Source of the DNA: Methanocaldococcus fervens AG86
Lineage (GTDB): Archaea > AGJL01 > Methanococci > Methanococcales > Methanocaldococcaceae
Assembly (NCBI RefSeq): GCF_000023985.1
Contig: NC_013156.1
Coordinates: 1,290,363-1,354,362 of the forward strand
Direction of reading: 5' to 3'
DNA length: 64,000 nt
The stretch's first letter is position 1. Each line of letters opens with the position of its first letter. Position numbers and translations under genes: made by a program. This document shows, in pieces, positions 27,520 to 37,298 of the stretch. The notes under the pieces were generated by a model, which worked only from the letters and a program-made list of their open reading frames with translations, was not told where the DNA came from and did not search any database.

Positions 27520-29027
27520 AATCTTGAAATTTTTTGAAGCAACATACCCTCAACTTTCACCGGATATAATATTCTCGCTAACTTAGCAGCTGATTTTAAC
27601 CTTTCTTCTGAATCAGAGTATATTGTGTATAAAACATCTCCTTTTTCAACTTTATTTCCAACTTTTACATTTAAATAGACACCAGCTTTTTTATCATTTG
27701 GAGCTCCAGCCTCTTTAGCAATTCTTGTAATTCCAGCATTTGATATTCTTGTAACATACCCATCAATTGGTGAATGGATATCCACCTTATATTTTCCTAA
27801 TTCAATCTCATCAGAGCTAACTTCTTTTCCCCCCTGAGCTATTATAATTTCCATAAATTTATCATGTGCTTTTCCACTTGCCAATAAATCCTCTGCCATG
27901 TATTTTCCTTCTCCAGTAGGAGCTACTCCACCCATCTCTAATAAAATTCCAGCCAAAGATAAAGATTTCTCTATCAAACTCGTTGGAGCTTGTTTATAAT
28001 CTTCTAAAGCTAATAAAGCTTCTCTTGCCTCTAAGGCTGGACCAATTGCCCTGCCAATTGGCTGACCTCCGTAGGTTATAGCACATTCAGTAACTATCCT
28101 CAATCTATCACTCAGTTCAATAAACTTTCGTGCCAAGCTTGAAGCTTCCTTTATGGATTTAACTTTCGCCCCGTATCCTGTTGGTATATCAATTAAAAGC
28201 TTATTAACGCCCATAGCCAATTTTTTTGCCATAACACTTGATAACAGTAATGGCTCAGGGTCTATACCAAGAGGTCTTTCAACATTTATTGTTATGTCAT
28301 CTGCTGGAGCTAAATCTAAAGCCCCTCCCCACACCATACAACCGTTTGTCTCTTTAACAACCTTTTTTATCTCTTCGACAGTTAAATCTACTCTTGTTAA
28401 AACCTCTACAACGTCTGCAGTCCCTGCCGCCGAAGTTATTGCTCTCGATGATGTTTTTGGTATCTTCAATCCTGCAGAGGCAACTATTGGCACAACTAAT
28501 AAAGCGTATTTATTCCCAGGAACCCCTCCAATTGAATGCACATCAAATATATGTCCTTCCCAATCGACCATCTCTCCAGTTTCAGCCATTCTAATGGTCA
28601 TCGCTTCAATTTCATCCATATCCATTCCATTTATATATAAGGAGGTAACAAAGGCAGATATTTCAATATTTGTTAGATTTCCATTAATCATCTCATCTAT
28701 AATTGCAAAAATCTCCTCTTTTTTTAATTTATTACCGTCCATCTTTTTTCTTATGTATGGGAGGGATTTTGGTTTTTCAGCATGCCTTATTGTAACTACG
28801 TCCCCTTCCTTAACTCCCAATTCTTTAACCAACTTTTGAGGTAGTCCTATCTCTCCCCTATTTATCAATGTAGTTGATGAATATAAAACCCCAATAACCT
28901 TTTTTCCTTTAAATTCAATAACCACTCTATCTTGAGAAAAATACTGGGAATTTTTCAAATCTTCAGAGTTAATTAAAGCTAAATTTTCCAAATTGATATC
29001 TAAAACCCTAACTTTTAGAAACAGCAT
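27516..29027 (-). CDS. deoA: AMP phosphorylase
   Basis: A 503-aa archaeal thymidine-phosphorylase-like enzyme. With ribose-1,5-bisphosphate isomerase and type III RuBisCO it turns AMP into 3-phosphoglycerate. It has an archaeal N-terminal extension of about 85 residues (KVRVLDINLENLALINSED), the family body (EIFAIIDEMINGNLTNIEIS; DVHSIGGVPGNKYALLVVPIVAS; SSRAITSAAGTADVVEVL) and the C-terminal barrel-sandwich domain (VDIHSPIDGYVTRISNAG). Distinction from thymidine phosphorylase rests on the archaeal extension. Confidence 0.92.
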   Translation of the reverse strand: MLFLKVRVLDINLENLALINSEDLKNSQYFSQDRVVIEFKGKKVIGVLYSSTTLINRGEIGLPQKLVKELGVKEGDVVTIRHAEKPKSLPYIRKKMDGNKLKKEEIFAIIDEMINGNLTNIEISAFVTSLYINGMDMDEIEAMTIRMAETGEMVDWEGHIFDVHSIGGVPGNKYALLVVPIVASAGLKIPKTSSRAITSAAGTADVVEVLTRVDLTVEEIKKVVKETNGCMVWGGALDLAPADDITINVERPLGIDPEPLLLSSVMAKKLAMGVNKLLIDIPTGYGAKVKSIKEASSLARKFIELSDRLRIVTECAITYGGQPIGRAIGPALEAREALLALEDYKQAPTSLIEKSLSLAGILLEMGGVAPTGEGKYMAEDLLASGKAHDKFMEIIIAQGGKEVSSDEIELGKYKVDIHSPIDGYVTRISNAGITRIAKEAGAPNDKKAGVYLNVKVGNKVEKGDVLYTIYSDSEERLKSAAKLARILYPVKVEGMLLQKISRF

Positions 29028-29125
29028 CTAAATCACCATTCCTTTTTATACATTATTAAAATTTTTATATCTCTTAACTTTACTTTATATAATTTCTCTA
29101 TTAAAGCATAACTTTTGGTGGGAGT

Positions 29126-30337
29126 ATGAAGCTAATAAGAAAGTTAATGCCACTAAATGATGCCCAAAAAATTGTTTTTGAAAGGTTATCAAACTATTTA
29201 ATTAAAAATAACAAAATTAAAAAAGTTGGAATTATTGGAGCGTTAAATAGAATATCTGCTGAAGATATTAAATCTCCAATTGATTTACCATATTTTAATA
29301 AAGCAGCAATGGACGGGTATGCTGTTAAAGCTGAAGACACTTTTGGAGCTTCTGAAACAAATCCAATAATATTAAACCTTGTTGATGGGGATGAAATATT
29401 TCCAGGAGAGGCTAAAAAGGTATTTACTGGAGAAGAATTGCCAAAAAACACAGATGCTGTTGTAATGAAAGAATTTTGTAATGAAGTTGATGATTTTGTT
29501 GAAATTTATAAATCAGTTCATCCAAATGAAAACGTCTCGAGAATTGGAGAAGATGTTAAAAAAGGAGAGGTAATTTTAAAAAAAGGAGATGTTATAAATC
29601 CATATCATCTAAATATGCTTGCATCTTTGGGAATTAAAGAAGTTAAAGTTTATAATTTAAGTTTTGGTATAATTGCTACAGGAGATGAGCTTATAAGCTT
29701 AAATGAAATTAAAAATATTGAAAAAGATATTAAAAAAATAAAAGGGAAAATTATAAATTCTAATTCTTATATGCTATATGGGTTAGTAAAAAACCTTGGG
29801 TTCAATGCAAAAATCTATGGTATTATTGAAGATGACAAAGAAAAGCTAAAAAAAGCCATTAAAACAGCTTTAAATGAAAATGACATCCTACTAATAACTG
29901 GAGGGACCTCCGTTAGTGAGAGAGATATAACGGTAGAGACAGTTAAAGAAATTGGTGATGTTTTAGTTCATGGTGTAAATATTAGACCTGGAAAACCGTT
30001 TGGTTTTGGAATGGTTAATGGTAAGCCAGTATTTATGTTATCTGGATATCCTGTAGCTTCAGCTGTCCAATTTGAGTTATTTATTCAAAGATTTTTTGTT
30101 AAAAGGAAGAAAATTATACTGCCTTTGAAGAGAAACATAGCTTCTGAACTCGGTAGAGTTGATTTTGTTAGGGTTAGGGTAGATAAAGAAGTGGAGCCAA
30201 TAAGAATAACTGGAAGTGGAGTTATCTCCTCACTAATAAAAGGTGATGGCTATATTTTGATTCCTGAAAATGTTGAAGGTTATGAAAAAGGAGAGTTTGT
30301 AGATGTTTACTTGACTAAAATAATATCAAGTGGGTGA
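29126..30337 (+). CDS. moeA: Molybdopterin molybdenumtransferase MoeA
   Basis: A 403-aa MoeA that inserts Mo or W into molybdopterin, needed for formylmethanofuran dehydrogenase and formate dehydrogenase. Motifs are DLPYFNKAAMDGYAVKAEDT, GEELPKNTDAVVMKE, GIIATGDELISL and the MPT-binding DILLITGGTSVSERD, then GVNIRPGKPFGFG and MLSGYPVASAVQFE. The stop overlaps the start of the following gene. Confidence 0.94.
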   Translation: MKLIRKLMPLNDAQKIVFERLSNYLIKNNKIKKVGIIGALNRISAEDIKSPIDLPYFNKAAMDGYAVKAEDTFGASETNPIILNLVDGDEIFPGEAKKVFTGEELPKNTDAVVMKEFCNEVDDFVEIYKSVHPNENVSRIGEDVKKGEVILKKGDVINPYHLNMLASLGIKEVKVYNLSFGIIATGDELISLNEIKNIEKDIKKIKGKIINSNSYMLYGLVKNLGFNAKIYGIIEDDKEKLKKAIKTALNENDILLITGGTSVSERDITVETVKEIGDVLVHGVNIRPGKPFGFGMVNGKPVFMLSGYPVASAVQFELFIQRFFVKRKKIILPLKRNIASELGRVDFVRVRVDKEVEPIRITGSGVISSLIKGDGYILIPENVEGYEKGEFVDVYLTKIISSG

Positions 30338-31362
30338 TTGGTTTGGATGTGTGGATTGATTTAACAAATGCACCACATGTGCATTATTTCTGCCAACTGA
30401 TAAAAAAATTTGAAAAAGACGGAATTGAATATCTATTAACTTTTAGAGATTCACGAAATTTAGTCAAATTAGTCAAAATTTACAATTTTGTTGGGAAATG
30501 TATAGGAAAGCATGGAAACACATTGAAAGACAAATTAATTTTTTATGCTGAGAGAGTTATTGGCTTAGCTGAGTTAATATCCAATATAAAACCAAAAGTG
30601 GCTATAGCTAAACATTCTGTTGAACTGCCAAGAGTTGCTTTTGGTTTAAATATCCCAGTAATCTTTGTTGTAGATAATGAGCATGCAGAGGCTCAAAATA
30701 GATTAACTCTCCCTTTAGCAGATGAAATTATAAAACCGGTAGCAACAGATGAAAATAAATTGAGGAATTTTGGGGGAAGAAACTTTATAAGTTTTGATGG
30801 AACTTGTGAAGTGGCTAATGTAAATTCAAGGTTGAAGGGTTATTATCCAATGGATAATGAAATTTTAAAAAAATTGGGAATTTTTAATGAAAATCCAACA
30901 ATAGTTATGAGACCTTGCCCAAACTCTTCGTATTGCAATGGGCATAAGGACATTTTGCCAGATGTTATTAAAAAGATTAAAGAAAAGATTGATTGTAATA
31001 TTGTTGTATTTCCAAGGGATGAACAACAAAAAGAAATATATGGGGAGCTTGATGTTATCGTCCCAAAAGAAACAATAGATGCTCTCTCTTTATTGTATAA
31101 TTCTGATTTCATGATTGGTGCTGGAGGAACGATGAATAGGGAGAGCGCAATCCTCGGAATTCCTACAATATCCTGTTATCCTCAAGAGTTACTTGGAGTT
31201 GACAAATACCTTATCGAAAAAAATAGGATGATTCACACAAACGATATTGGGGAAATAATAAACTATGTTGAAGATAATTTAGGAAAAAGGCAGGGGGTTA
31301 TTGAGTTAGAAGATCCAACTGATTTGATGTTTGAGAGGGTTTGTAGTTATTTAAAAAAATAG
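30334..31362 (+). CDS. DUF354-family glycosyltransferase-like protein
   Basis: A 342-aa protein of the archaeal DUF354 family (PF04007), predicted to have a GT-B-type fold. Typical parts are WIDLTNAPHVHYFCQLIKKF near the N-terminus, AKHSVELPRVAFGLNIPVIF, FVVDNEHAEAQNRLTLPLAD and MIGAGGTMNRESAILGIPTI near the C-terminus, the last resembling a UDP-sugar binding loop. No acceptor is known. The start is uncertain: GTG at 30334 overlaps the moeA stop, and TTG at 30343 is possible. The degraded methyltransferase begins right after. Confidence 0.75.
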   Translation: MIGLDVWIDLTNAPHVHYFCQLIKKFEKDGIEYLLTFRDSRNLVKLVKIYNFVGKCIGKHGNTLKDKLIFYAERVIGLAELISNIKPKVAIAKHSVELPRVAFGLNIPVIFVVDNEHAEAQNRLTLPLADEIIKPVATDENKLRNFGGRNFISFDGTCEVANVNSRLKGYYPMDNEILKKLGIFNENPTIVMRPCPNSSYCNGHKDILPDVIKKIKEKIDCNIVVFPRDEQQKEIYGELDVIVPKETIDALSLLYNSDFMIGAGGTMNRESAILGIPTISCYPQELLGVDKYLIEKNRMIHTNDIGEIINYVEDNLGKRQGVIELEDPTDLMFERVCSYLKK

Positions 31363-31369
31363 GGGATAA

Positions 31370-32295
31370 ATGATGAGTGTTGATATAACAACTAATCACA
31401 AGATAATTTTTGGCGACTCAAGAAGAATGAATGAGATAGAGGATGAGAGTATTCATTTGGTTGTTACTTCTTCCACCATACCCAATGATAGAAATGTGGG
31501 ACGAATTATTTAAAAACTAAATCCAAAAATAAACGAACTTTGGATAAAAATGGAAAATGAAGAAGATGAAAAGAAAAAAGAAAAACTCATTATGCAAATC
31601 TACAATTCAATGCACCAAACATTATACCCAGTTGGGAGGAAGTTTATAGGGTTTTAGTTCCTGGAGGTATTGCATGCATAAACATAGGAGATGCTACAAG
31701 AAAAATTAACGGAGTTTTTAGATTATTCCCAAATCATTCCAAACTTATAGAAAACTTTGAAAAAATTGAGTTTATCACACTCCCATACATACTATGGAAA
31801 AAGCCATCAAACAAGCCAAATGCTTTTTTAGGCTCTGGATTCCTCCCACCAAATGCTTATGTAACTTTGGATGTAGAGTATATTCTAATATTTCGAAAGG
31901 GAAAACCGAGAAGGTTTAGACCAAAAGACCCGTTGAGATATGCGAGTGCATACTCTAAAGAGGAGAGAGACGTGTGGTTTTCTCAAATATGGGAGATTGT
32001 TGGAGATAAGCAAACACATCCAAAAATAGAGAGGAGAACAGCATCATTTCCTGAAGAAATTCCAAGAAGATTGATAAGAATGTTCTCCATAATTGGAGAC
32101 ACCGTCTTAGACCCTTTCTTAGGAACTGGAACAACAATCTGCTATTGATTGAATTTTATGGGATGGTAAAAGATTAGTAGAGTTCATTAATCGTGAGTAA
32201 TTACTTTTTAATTTGAAATTGATAAATCTCTAGGTTATATCAAGCCAGTAATTGAAGAGAAATTGGTATTTAAACAAAATAACAACTCAGAGTAA
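31370..32295 (+). pseudogene. Decayed DNA methyltransferase (M.MjaI-like, N4-cytosine type)
   Basis: Pieces of one methyltransferase in different frames. Frame A runs from ATG 31370/31373 (MSVDITTNHKIIFGDSRRMN, HLVVTS); one extra T near 31471 breaks the catalytic TSPPY motif, which reads TSPPYPMIEMWDELFKK only after removing it. A lost A near 31512 and a lost T near 31633 shift it again ([20 protein letters not shown]). A long intact stretch 31675-32146 holds [15 protein letters not shown] and the SAM motif [11 protein letters not shown], followed by more breaks and the end EIDKSLGYIKPVIEEKL to TAA at 32293. Several indels make it non-functional. Position beside a convergent MjaI-type nuclease fragment suggests CTAG specificity. 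Confidence 0.85.
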
Positions 32296-32912
32296 TCAAC
32301 AACAATTTTATTTTTCTTCTTTTCATAAATAATAAATATCCTCTAAATTCTTCAGACAAGTGTTTTTCTTGCATAATATATGTTTTAGATTTAATTGATA
32401 CAGGAATTTCTTTATCATCAATAATAATTACTCCATCAATACCCTTAGATTCTTCTTCTATAGTAGCAGGGCGATAATTTCCACCAAGTTCCTCTGCAAC
32501 TTTTTTCAAAATAGCATCCTGCAACATAAGACCTTCGTAAGTTTTTATAAGGACTAAATCCTCAACCCATTTTCTTACATCATCTCTTTCCAACTGTTCT
32601 AAGGTTTCTTTAAAGTTATTAATCATATTCCAAATTTTTTCAGTAGCTTCATCAATTGTATTGGGGTATTTTTGCAGATACCATTTCTTCCAATCTTCAA
32701 ATGTTCTACCTCCACTTTTTCTAAATTCTTTAATTAGCTCACTCATCTGACCAACAACTTTTGGACGAGTGCCTTGTGAAAATATATTTGCAAGATTAAT
32801 AAGTTGAGAAGCATATTTTGGTAATTCAGGTTTTGGAGGCAACTCTAAGATTTCTCTTTCTTCTTCAAACGTAATTTCTATAATTCCTTTTTTTATCTTC
32901 CAATTTTTTCAT
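32235..32912 (-). pseudogene. Decayed type II restriction endonuclease (MjaI-like)
   Basis: The ATG at 32912 with RBS GGTGAAACTT starts MKKLEDKK, then a seven-T run at 32888-32894 (one base too many) shifts the frame; correcting it gives KGIIEITFEEEREILELPPK, continuous with the long open frame 32270-32842. That frame has the PD-(D/E)xK-like core (ATIEEESKGIDGVIIIDD, then IPVSIKSKTY). Near 32335 a second shift diverts the end; the other frame reads YEKKKNKIVVDYSELL and stops at 32235. The body resembles the MjaI (CTAG) enzyme family. It overlaps the tail of the convergent methyltransferase fragment. Both being broken fits loss of the whole system. Confidence 0.8.
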
Positions 32913-33055
32913 AAGTTTCACCACAATCTACTTGTGATTACAACTTTTCAAATAACCGTTAAATTAATATAATAGTTGTTGATAGTTATTTACTCTAAAG
33001 TTTTTATAACAAAGGGGATGTGGCGTAAAGGCTGAACCCTTAAAAGAGGGATAGA

Positions 33056-33640
33056 ATGGGAATCTACAAGTATATAAGAGAGGCATGGAAAAGACCAAAA
33101 GACAGCTACGTTAGACAGTTATTATGGGAGAGATTACAACAATGGAGAAGAGAACCAGCTGTTGTTAGGATTGAGAGGCCAACAAGGTTAGATAGAGCAA
33201 GAGCTTTAGGATACAAACCAAAACAAGGAATTATAGTTGTTAGGGTAAGAGTTAGAAGAGGAGGTTTAAGAAAACCAAGACCAAAGAACTCAAAGAAGCC
33301 AGCTACATTAGGGGTTAACAAGATAACAATGGGTAAATCAATTCAAAGAATTGCTGAAGAGAGAGCAGCAAGAAGATATCCAAACATGGAAGTTTTAAAC
33401 TCATACTGGGTTGGAGAAGATGGAAAACACAAGTGGTATGAGGTTATATTGGTAGACCCATACCACCCAGCTATTAAAGCTGATCCTCAACTCAACTGGT
33501 TATGCACTGGAAAACACAGAGGAAGAGCATTCAGAGGTTTAACATCAGCTGGTAAGAAAGGTAGAGGATTAAGAAACAAGGGTATTGGAGCTGAGAAGGT
33601 TAGACCAAGTATAAGAGCTCATGGAAGAAGAGGTAAGTAA
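33056..33640 (+). CDS. rpl15e: Large-subunit ribosomal protein L15e
   Basis: A 194-aa very basic ribosomal protein: start [20 protein letters not shown], then [20 protein letters not shown] and [20 protein letters not shown], ending [20 protein letters not shown] plus HGRRGK. TATA TTTTTATAA at 33001-33009 and RBS AGAGGGATAGA are upstream. Length is normal. Confidence 0.97.
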   Translation: MGIYKYIREAWKRPKDSYVRQLLWERLQQWRREPAVVRIERPTRLDRARALGYKPKQGIIVVRVRVRRGGLRKPRPKNSKKPATLGVNKITMGKSIQRIAEERAARRYPNMEVLNSYWVGEDGKHKWYEVILVDPYHPAIKADPQLNWLCTGKHRGRAFRGLTSAGKKGRGLRNKGIGAEKVRPSIRAHGRRGK

Positions 33641-33753
33641 GTTGATAAAATTTATATATTCCTTCTATCATTTTCATCTTTGGGGTAACAACCACTAATT
33701 TTTAAACCCCGACAATATTTGAAAAACAACAACTATTTTTAAAGGTGGAAAAT

Positions 33754-34422
33754 ATGAGTGAGAAGGAGCTGTTAGTACCATTAGATACATACTTAGCTTC
33801 AGGTATTCACATAGGGACACAGCAAAAAACAAAGGACATGGAAAAGTTTATTTACAGAGTAAGAAGTGATGGGTTATATGTTTTAGATGTTAGAAAAACT
33901 GATGAGAGATTAAGAATAGCTGCTAAATTCTTAGCAAGATATGAACCAGAGGATATATTGGCTGTTTCAAGGAGAATCTATACAATGGGACCATTAGAAG
34001 AATTTGGAAAATACACAGGAATTAGAACAATCCCAGGAAGATTTGTCCCTGGAACATTAACAAACCCTGCATACAAAGGGTTTATGGAGCCAGAAGTTGT
34101 ATTTATCAGCGACCCAAGAGTTGATAGGCAGGCATTAAAAGAAGCGACAGAGATTGGAGTTCCTATCGTTGGTTTGTGCGATACAGAGCATTTAACCTCA
34201 TTTATCGACTTAGTAATTCCAACAAACAACAAAGGTAAGAAGGCAGTTGCTTTAATCTACTACCTATTAACAAGAGAATACCTCAAAAACAGAGGAGTTA
34301 TATCAGACGATACAAACTTACCATTCACATACGAAGAGTTCTTAGAGAAGGCTGCAAATCCAAAATACAGGGTAATCATTCAGCCAAAAGACAAGAGAAG
34401 AAGAAGGAGAAAAAGAAAATAA
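33754..34422 (+). CDS. rps2: Small-subunit ribosomal protein S2 (uS2)
   Basis: A 222-aa archaeal S2 ([70 protein letters not shown]), with a basic tail [11 protein letters not shown]. The ATG at 33754 has AGGTGG in front; the GTG at 33745 is part of that RBS. It is followed by the zinc-ribbon gene and S3Ae in the same direction. Confidence 0.96.
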   Translation: MSEKELLVPLDTYLASGIHIGTQQKTKDMEKFIYRVRSDGLYVLDVRKTDERLRIAAKFLARYEPEDILAVSRRIYTMGPLEEFGKYTGIRTIPGRFVPGTLTNPAYKGFMEPEVVFISDPRVDRQALKEATEIGVPIVGLCDTEHLTSFIDLVIPTNNKGKKAVALIYYLLTREYLKNRGVISDDTNLPFTYEEFLEKAANPKYRVIIQPKDKRRRRRKRK

Positions 34423-34447
34423 ACAAAATACTTAGAGGTTTTTGAAG

Positions 34448-35056
34448 ATGAGTGAAAAGATATACTTGGAATGCGAGAATTGTGGCTATGAAGAGCAAGA
34501 GGTATTAAAGAAAAAGATTTATAATAAATCTTCTTATTATTTAGTTAGATGTCCAAGGTGTGGAGCTGTAAGGGAGATCGTTGATAAGGTTAAATTAAGC
34601 CAGGCAAAGCTGATTATCAGCAGATATGACATCTCAGAATCTAAAATAATCAACATCCCAGAAGATGAAGAGTATAAGGTTGGAGATACAATTGAGGTAG
34701 ATGGAGAAGAGATTGAGATAACAAAAATTGAAATACCCGAACCAGTAAAATCTGCTTTGGGTAGGGATATTAAAGTTATTTGGGGGAAATCTTTATCCAT
34801 ACCTAAAAAATTAGGGATATCAATTAATGACAGAAGTAAAACTTATGGAATCTACATTTATGTTCCAAATGATTTTGAATTTGAAGTGGATAAAGTTTAT
34901 AGAATAAATGATGGGTTCTTTAGGTTAAAGAGGATAAAAACTGAAAAAGGAATGGCTAAAAAAGCAAAGGCTAAAGATATAAAAAGATTGTATGGAGATG
35001 TAACAAGGCCTACAAGGAACTATGTTGATTTAACTGAGTTCTACAAAGTGTTATAA
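34448..35056 (+). CDS. Zinc-ribbon protein of unknown function in ribosomal operon
   Basis: A 202-aa protein with an N-terminal zinc ribbon (LECENCGYEEQ and VRCPRCGAVRE), a middle beta-rich part (YKVGDTIEVDGEEIEITKIE) and a C-terminal part resembling an OB or SH3-like fold (EVDKVYRINDGFFRLKRIKT). The position between S2 and S3Ae suggests a role in translation or RNA binding; I do not know a function. ATG at 34448 is preferred to the TTG at 34442, with GAGGT at 34433 as RBS. Confidence 0.78.
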   Translation: MSEKIYLECENCGYEEQEVLKKKIYNKSSYYLVRCPRCGAVREIVDKVKLSQAKLIISRYDISESKIINIPEDEEYKVGDTIEVDGEEIEITKIEIPEPVKSALGRDIKVIWGKSLSIPKKLGISINDRSKTYGIYIYVPNDFEFEVDKVYRINDGFFRLKRIKTEKGMAKKAKAKDIKRLYGDVTRPTRNYVDLTEFYKVL

Positions 35057-35079
35057 ATTAAACTTTTTAAGGTGAAAAG

Positions 35080-35745
35080 ATGGCTACCGCAAGGAGTGCA
35101 AGATCAAGAAGAAAAGTAAGAAGAGTAAAAGATAAATGGAAAGAGAAAGTATGGTATGAAATCTATGCCACTCCAGAATTTGGAGGAGTATTTATCGGCT
35201 ACACTCCAGCAAGTGATCCAAGCTTAGTTTTAGGAAGAGTAGCTGAGACAAGCTTAAGAGATTTGACAGGAGACCCAACAAAACACATGCATAGGATATA
35301 CTTCAAAATCTTTGGAGTTACTGGAAATAAAGCAATAGCTCAATACTATGGGCATGATACAACAAGAGAATTTATGAAATCACAAATTAGGAGAAGAAGA
35401 AGTAGAATTGACGCTATCCTCGATGTAACAACCCAAGATGGTTATAAGATAAGAACAAAGGCAATGGTTTTAACTGCTTACAGAGCTAATACAAAACAAA
35501 AATCAGACATTAGAAAGAAAATGGAAGAAATTATAAAGACAATGGCTAAAGAGAAGACATTCCCACAGTATGTTCAGGCAATGTTATTTGGAGAGATGGC
35601 TGAGAAAATAAAAAATGAATGTAAAAAGATATTCCCAATTAGAAACGTTATTATCTACAAATCAGAAGTTTTATCATTAGCTAAGAAAGAAGAAAATGAA
35701 GGATTTGTAAAAGAAGCTGAAGAAACAGCTGAAGCACAAGAGTAA
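35080..35745 (+). CDS. rps3ae: Small-subunit ribosomal protein S3Ae (eS1)
   Basis: A 221-aa archaeal S3Ae/eS1 (RKVRRVKDKWKEKVWYEIYA; VLGRVAETSLRDLTGDPTKH; FMKSQIRRRRSRIDAILDVT; DGYKIRTKAMVLTAYRANTK). The C-terminal acidic tail ends KEAEETAEAQE. ATG at 35080 follows AAGGTGAAAAG. Confidence 0.97.
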   Translation: MATARSARSRRKVRRVKDKWKEKVWYEIYATPEFGGVFIGYTPASDPSLVLGRVAETSLRDLTGDPTKHMHRIYFKIFGVTGNKAIAQYYGHDTTREFMKSQIRRRRSRIDAILDVTTQDGYKIRTKAMVLTAYRANTKQKSDIRKKMEEIIKTMAKEKTFPQYVQAMLFGEMAEKIKNECKKIFPIRNVIIYKSEVLSLAKKEENEGFVKEAEETAEAQE

Positions 35746-35752
35746 GCCATAA

Positions 35753-35789
35753 TTTTATTTTTTTATTAATTTTTATTTTTTATTTTTTG
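35753..35789. terminator. T-rich bidirectional terminator region
   Basis: Five T-runs (TTTTATTTTTTTATTAATTTTTATTTTTTATTTTTTG, read in pieces) fill the 44 bases between the end of S3Ae and the stop of the convergent pfpI gene. Oligo-T without a hairpin is the typical archaeal stop for the plus-strand transcript. Confidence 0.5.
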
Positions 35790-36404
35790 TTATCCACTTT
35801 TTTCTATCGCTTTTAACACTTCTAAACCAAATAACCTTGCATAGTCAGGTGATTTTGCAGTAACCACATTACCATCAACTACAACCCTTCTATCTTCATA
35901 AATTGCACCAGCCTTTTTTAACTCCTCTATAGCTTCTTTGGCAGGATATACTGTAGCTTTTTTTCCTTCTAATACTCCAGCTTTCGCTAAAACTACCGGA
36001 GATAAACAGATTGCGGAAACAACCTTATCTTTATTGTAAAATTCTTTAACCAATTCAATTAGCTTTGTGTTGTTCCATAAATACTCTTTTGAACCAACCC
36101 CTCCCACAATAACTATAGCCACATACTCATCAGGATTTACATCGTAGATGGTTTTTTCAACGTTTATTTTATTTCCTAACATCCCTACACATTCTCCTTT
36201 TGTTGTTGAGACAACATCAACCTTAAACCCGTTAGATTCAAATACCGCCATTGGTTCAAATAACTCCTCATCTCTAAAATCTTTTGGAGCGATAACCATT
36301 AAAACTTTTTTATTTTCCATATTTTCCCCTTTTTCTTTATTTACACACATTGAGAACGTTAAAGCTAATACTATAGCTATTATTGCTATAACTGATTTCT
36401 TCAT
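35790..36404 (-). CDS. PfpI/DJ-1 family protein with signal peptide
   Basis: A 204-aa DJ-1/PfpI protein (glutamine-amidotransferase-like fold). The core VLMVIAPKDFRDEELFEPMA, AIVIVGGVGSKEYLW and nucleophile elbow SAICLSPVVLAKAG (Cys133) are clear. Members are proteases, glyoxalases or chaperones. Unusually it has a 20-residue hydrophobic leader ending in Cys (MKKSVIAIIAIVLALTFSMC), like a lipoprotein-type or other signal peptide, implying export. An internal Met29 has its own AAGGGGAAAAT in front, so a cytosolic form could also be made. ATG at 36404 follows GTGAGAGT. The HAD gene is divergent. Confidence 0.85.
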   Translation of the reverse strand: MKKSVIAIIAIVLALTFSMCVNKEKGENMENKKVLMVIAPKDFRDEELFEPMAVFESNGFKVDVVSTTKGECVGMLGNKINVEKTIYDVNPDEYVAIVIVGGVGSKEYLWNNTKLIELVKEFYNKDKVVSAICLSPVVLAKAGVLEGKKATVYPAKEAIEELKKAGAIYEDRRVVVDGNVVTAKSPDYARLFGLEVLKAIEKSG

Positions 36405-36457
36405 ACTCTCACATTAATTCTTTATATCTGAAGATATATATTAAATTATGTGATATT

Positions 36458-37267
36458 ATGAAATTGGCAGTTGTTTTTGACAGTGCAGGAACACTTGTAA
36501 AGATAATGAGAGCTATTAAAGATTTAAAGAAAAATAAGTTTATCTGCAATAGGCAGACTGTTGATATTGTAGATGAAAAAAATGGAAGGGCTTTAGTTAT
36601 TATCAAAGAAAACCCGTTGAAAGTTGTTGATAAAGAAGATCCTGAAAAATTAATATCTGATTTATTAAAAGAAGTTGAAATTGGCATCTCTTATTGCAAT
36701 CCACCAATAAATAAGGAAGGAATTTACAAGGATAGAAAAACAAGAGTAAAGGAGTTGCAAGATCCATTAAACCTCCTAAAAAAGTATGAAGTAGAGACTG
36801 GATACGGCAGTGCTCTAATAATAGATACTCATGCTGGAGAGGTTGAATACACGATAGCTACTGCTGGCTGTTTGTTTCCTGAAGTTAAAGAAACTATTAA
36901 GCAGTTAAAAGATTTAGGAGTTAAGGTTTTTATCGCCTCTGGAGATAGAAAAGGATTTATAAAAAGGTTAGCTGAGCTTACTGGAGTTGATGAAAAATAC
37001 ATAATGCCTGAAGCTCATCAAGAGCAAAAGAGAGATCTGGTTGTAAATCTAAAAAAAGAAGGTTACTTTACAATAATGGTTGGGGATGGAGCTAATGATG
37101 TTCCGGCAATGATTGAGAGTGATTTAGCTATTGCAACATTACAAAATGGAAATGTCTCAAAGAAAGCTCTCGAAGCTGCTGATATAAAAATATATAACAT
37201 AAAAGAAATAGTTGATGTTTGTAAAAAAGTGATAAATGGAGAGATTAAAAGTAAATGGCAAAAATAA
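36458..37267 (+). CDS. HAD-family hydrolase (soluble P-type-ATPase-like)
   Basis: A 269-aa haloacid-dehalogenase phosphatase with the P-type ATPase P-domain pattern: N-terminal VVFDSAGTLVK (D-x-A variation of the DxDGT motif: DSAGT), TATAG region (ATAGCLFPEVKETIKQLKDL), IASGD with following Arg-Lys, and MVGDGANDVPAM. The nucleophile motif is DSAGT, with Ser in place of the usual second acid (DxD/DKTGT), so the catalytic acid/base may differ. Related free-standing P-type ATPase-like proteins from M. jannaschii have phosphatase activity. Confidence 0.82.
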   Translation: MKLAVVFDSAGTLVKIMRAIKDLKKNKFICNRQTVDIVDEKNGRALVIIKENPLKVVDKEDPEKLISDLLKEVEIGISYCNPPINKEGIYKDRKTRVKELQDPLNLLKKYEVETGYGSALIIDTHAGEVEYTIATAGCLFPEVKETIKQLKDLGVKVFIASGDRKGFIKRLAELTGVDEKYIMPEAHQEQKRDLVVNLKKEGYFTIMVGDGANDVPAMIESDLAIATLQNGNVSKKALEAADIKIYNIKEIVDVCKKVINGEIKSKWQK

Positions 37268-37298
37268 TTTAAGAGTTTAATAAAATCTAAATTCCATT

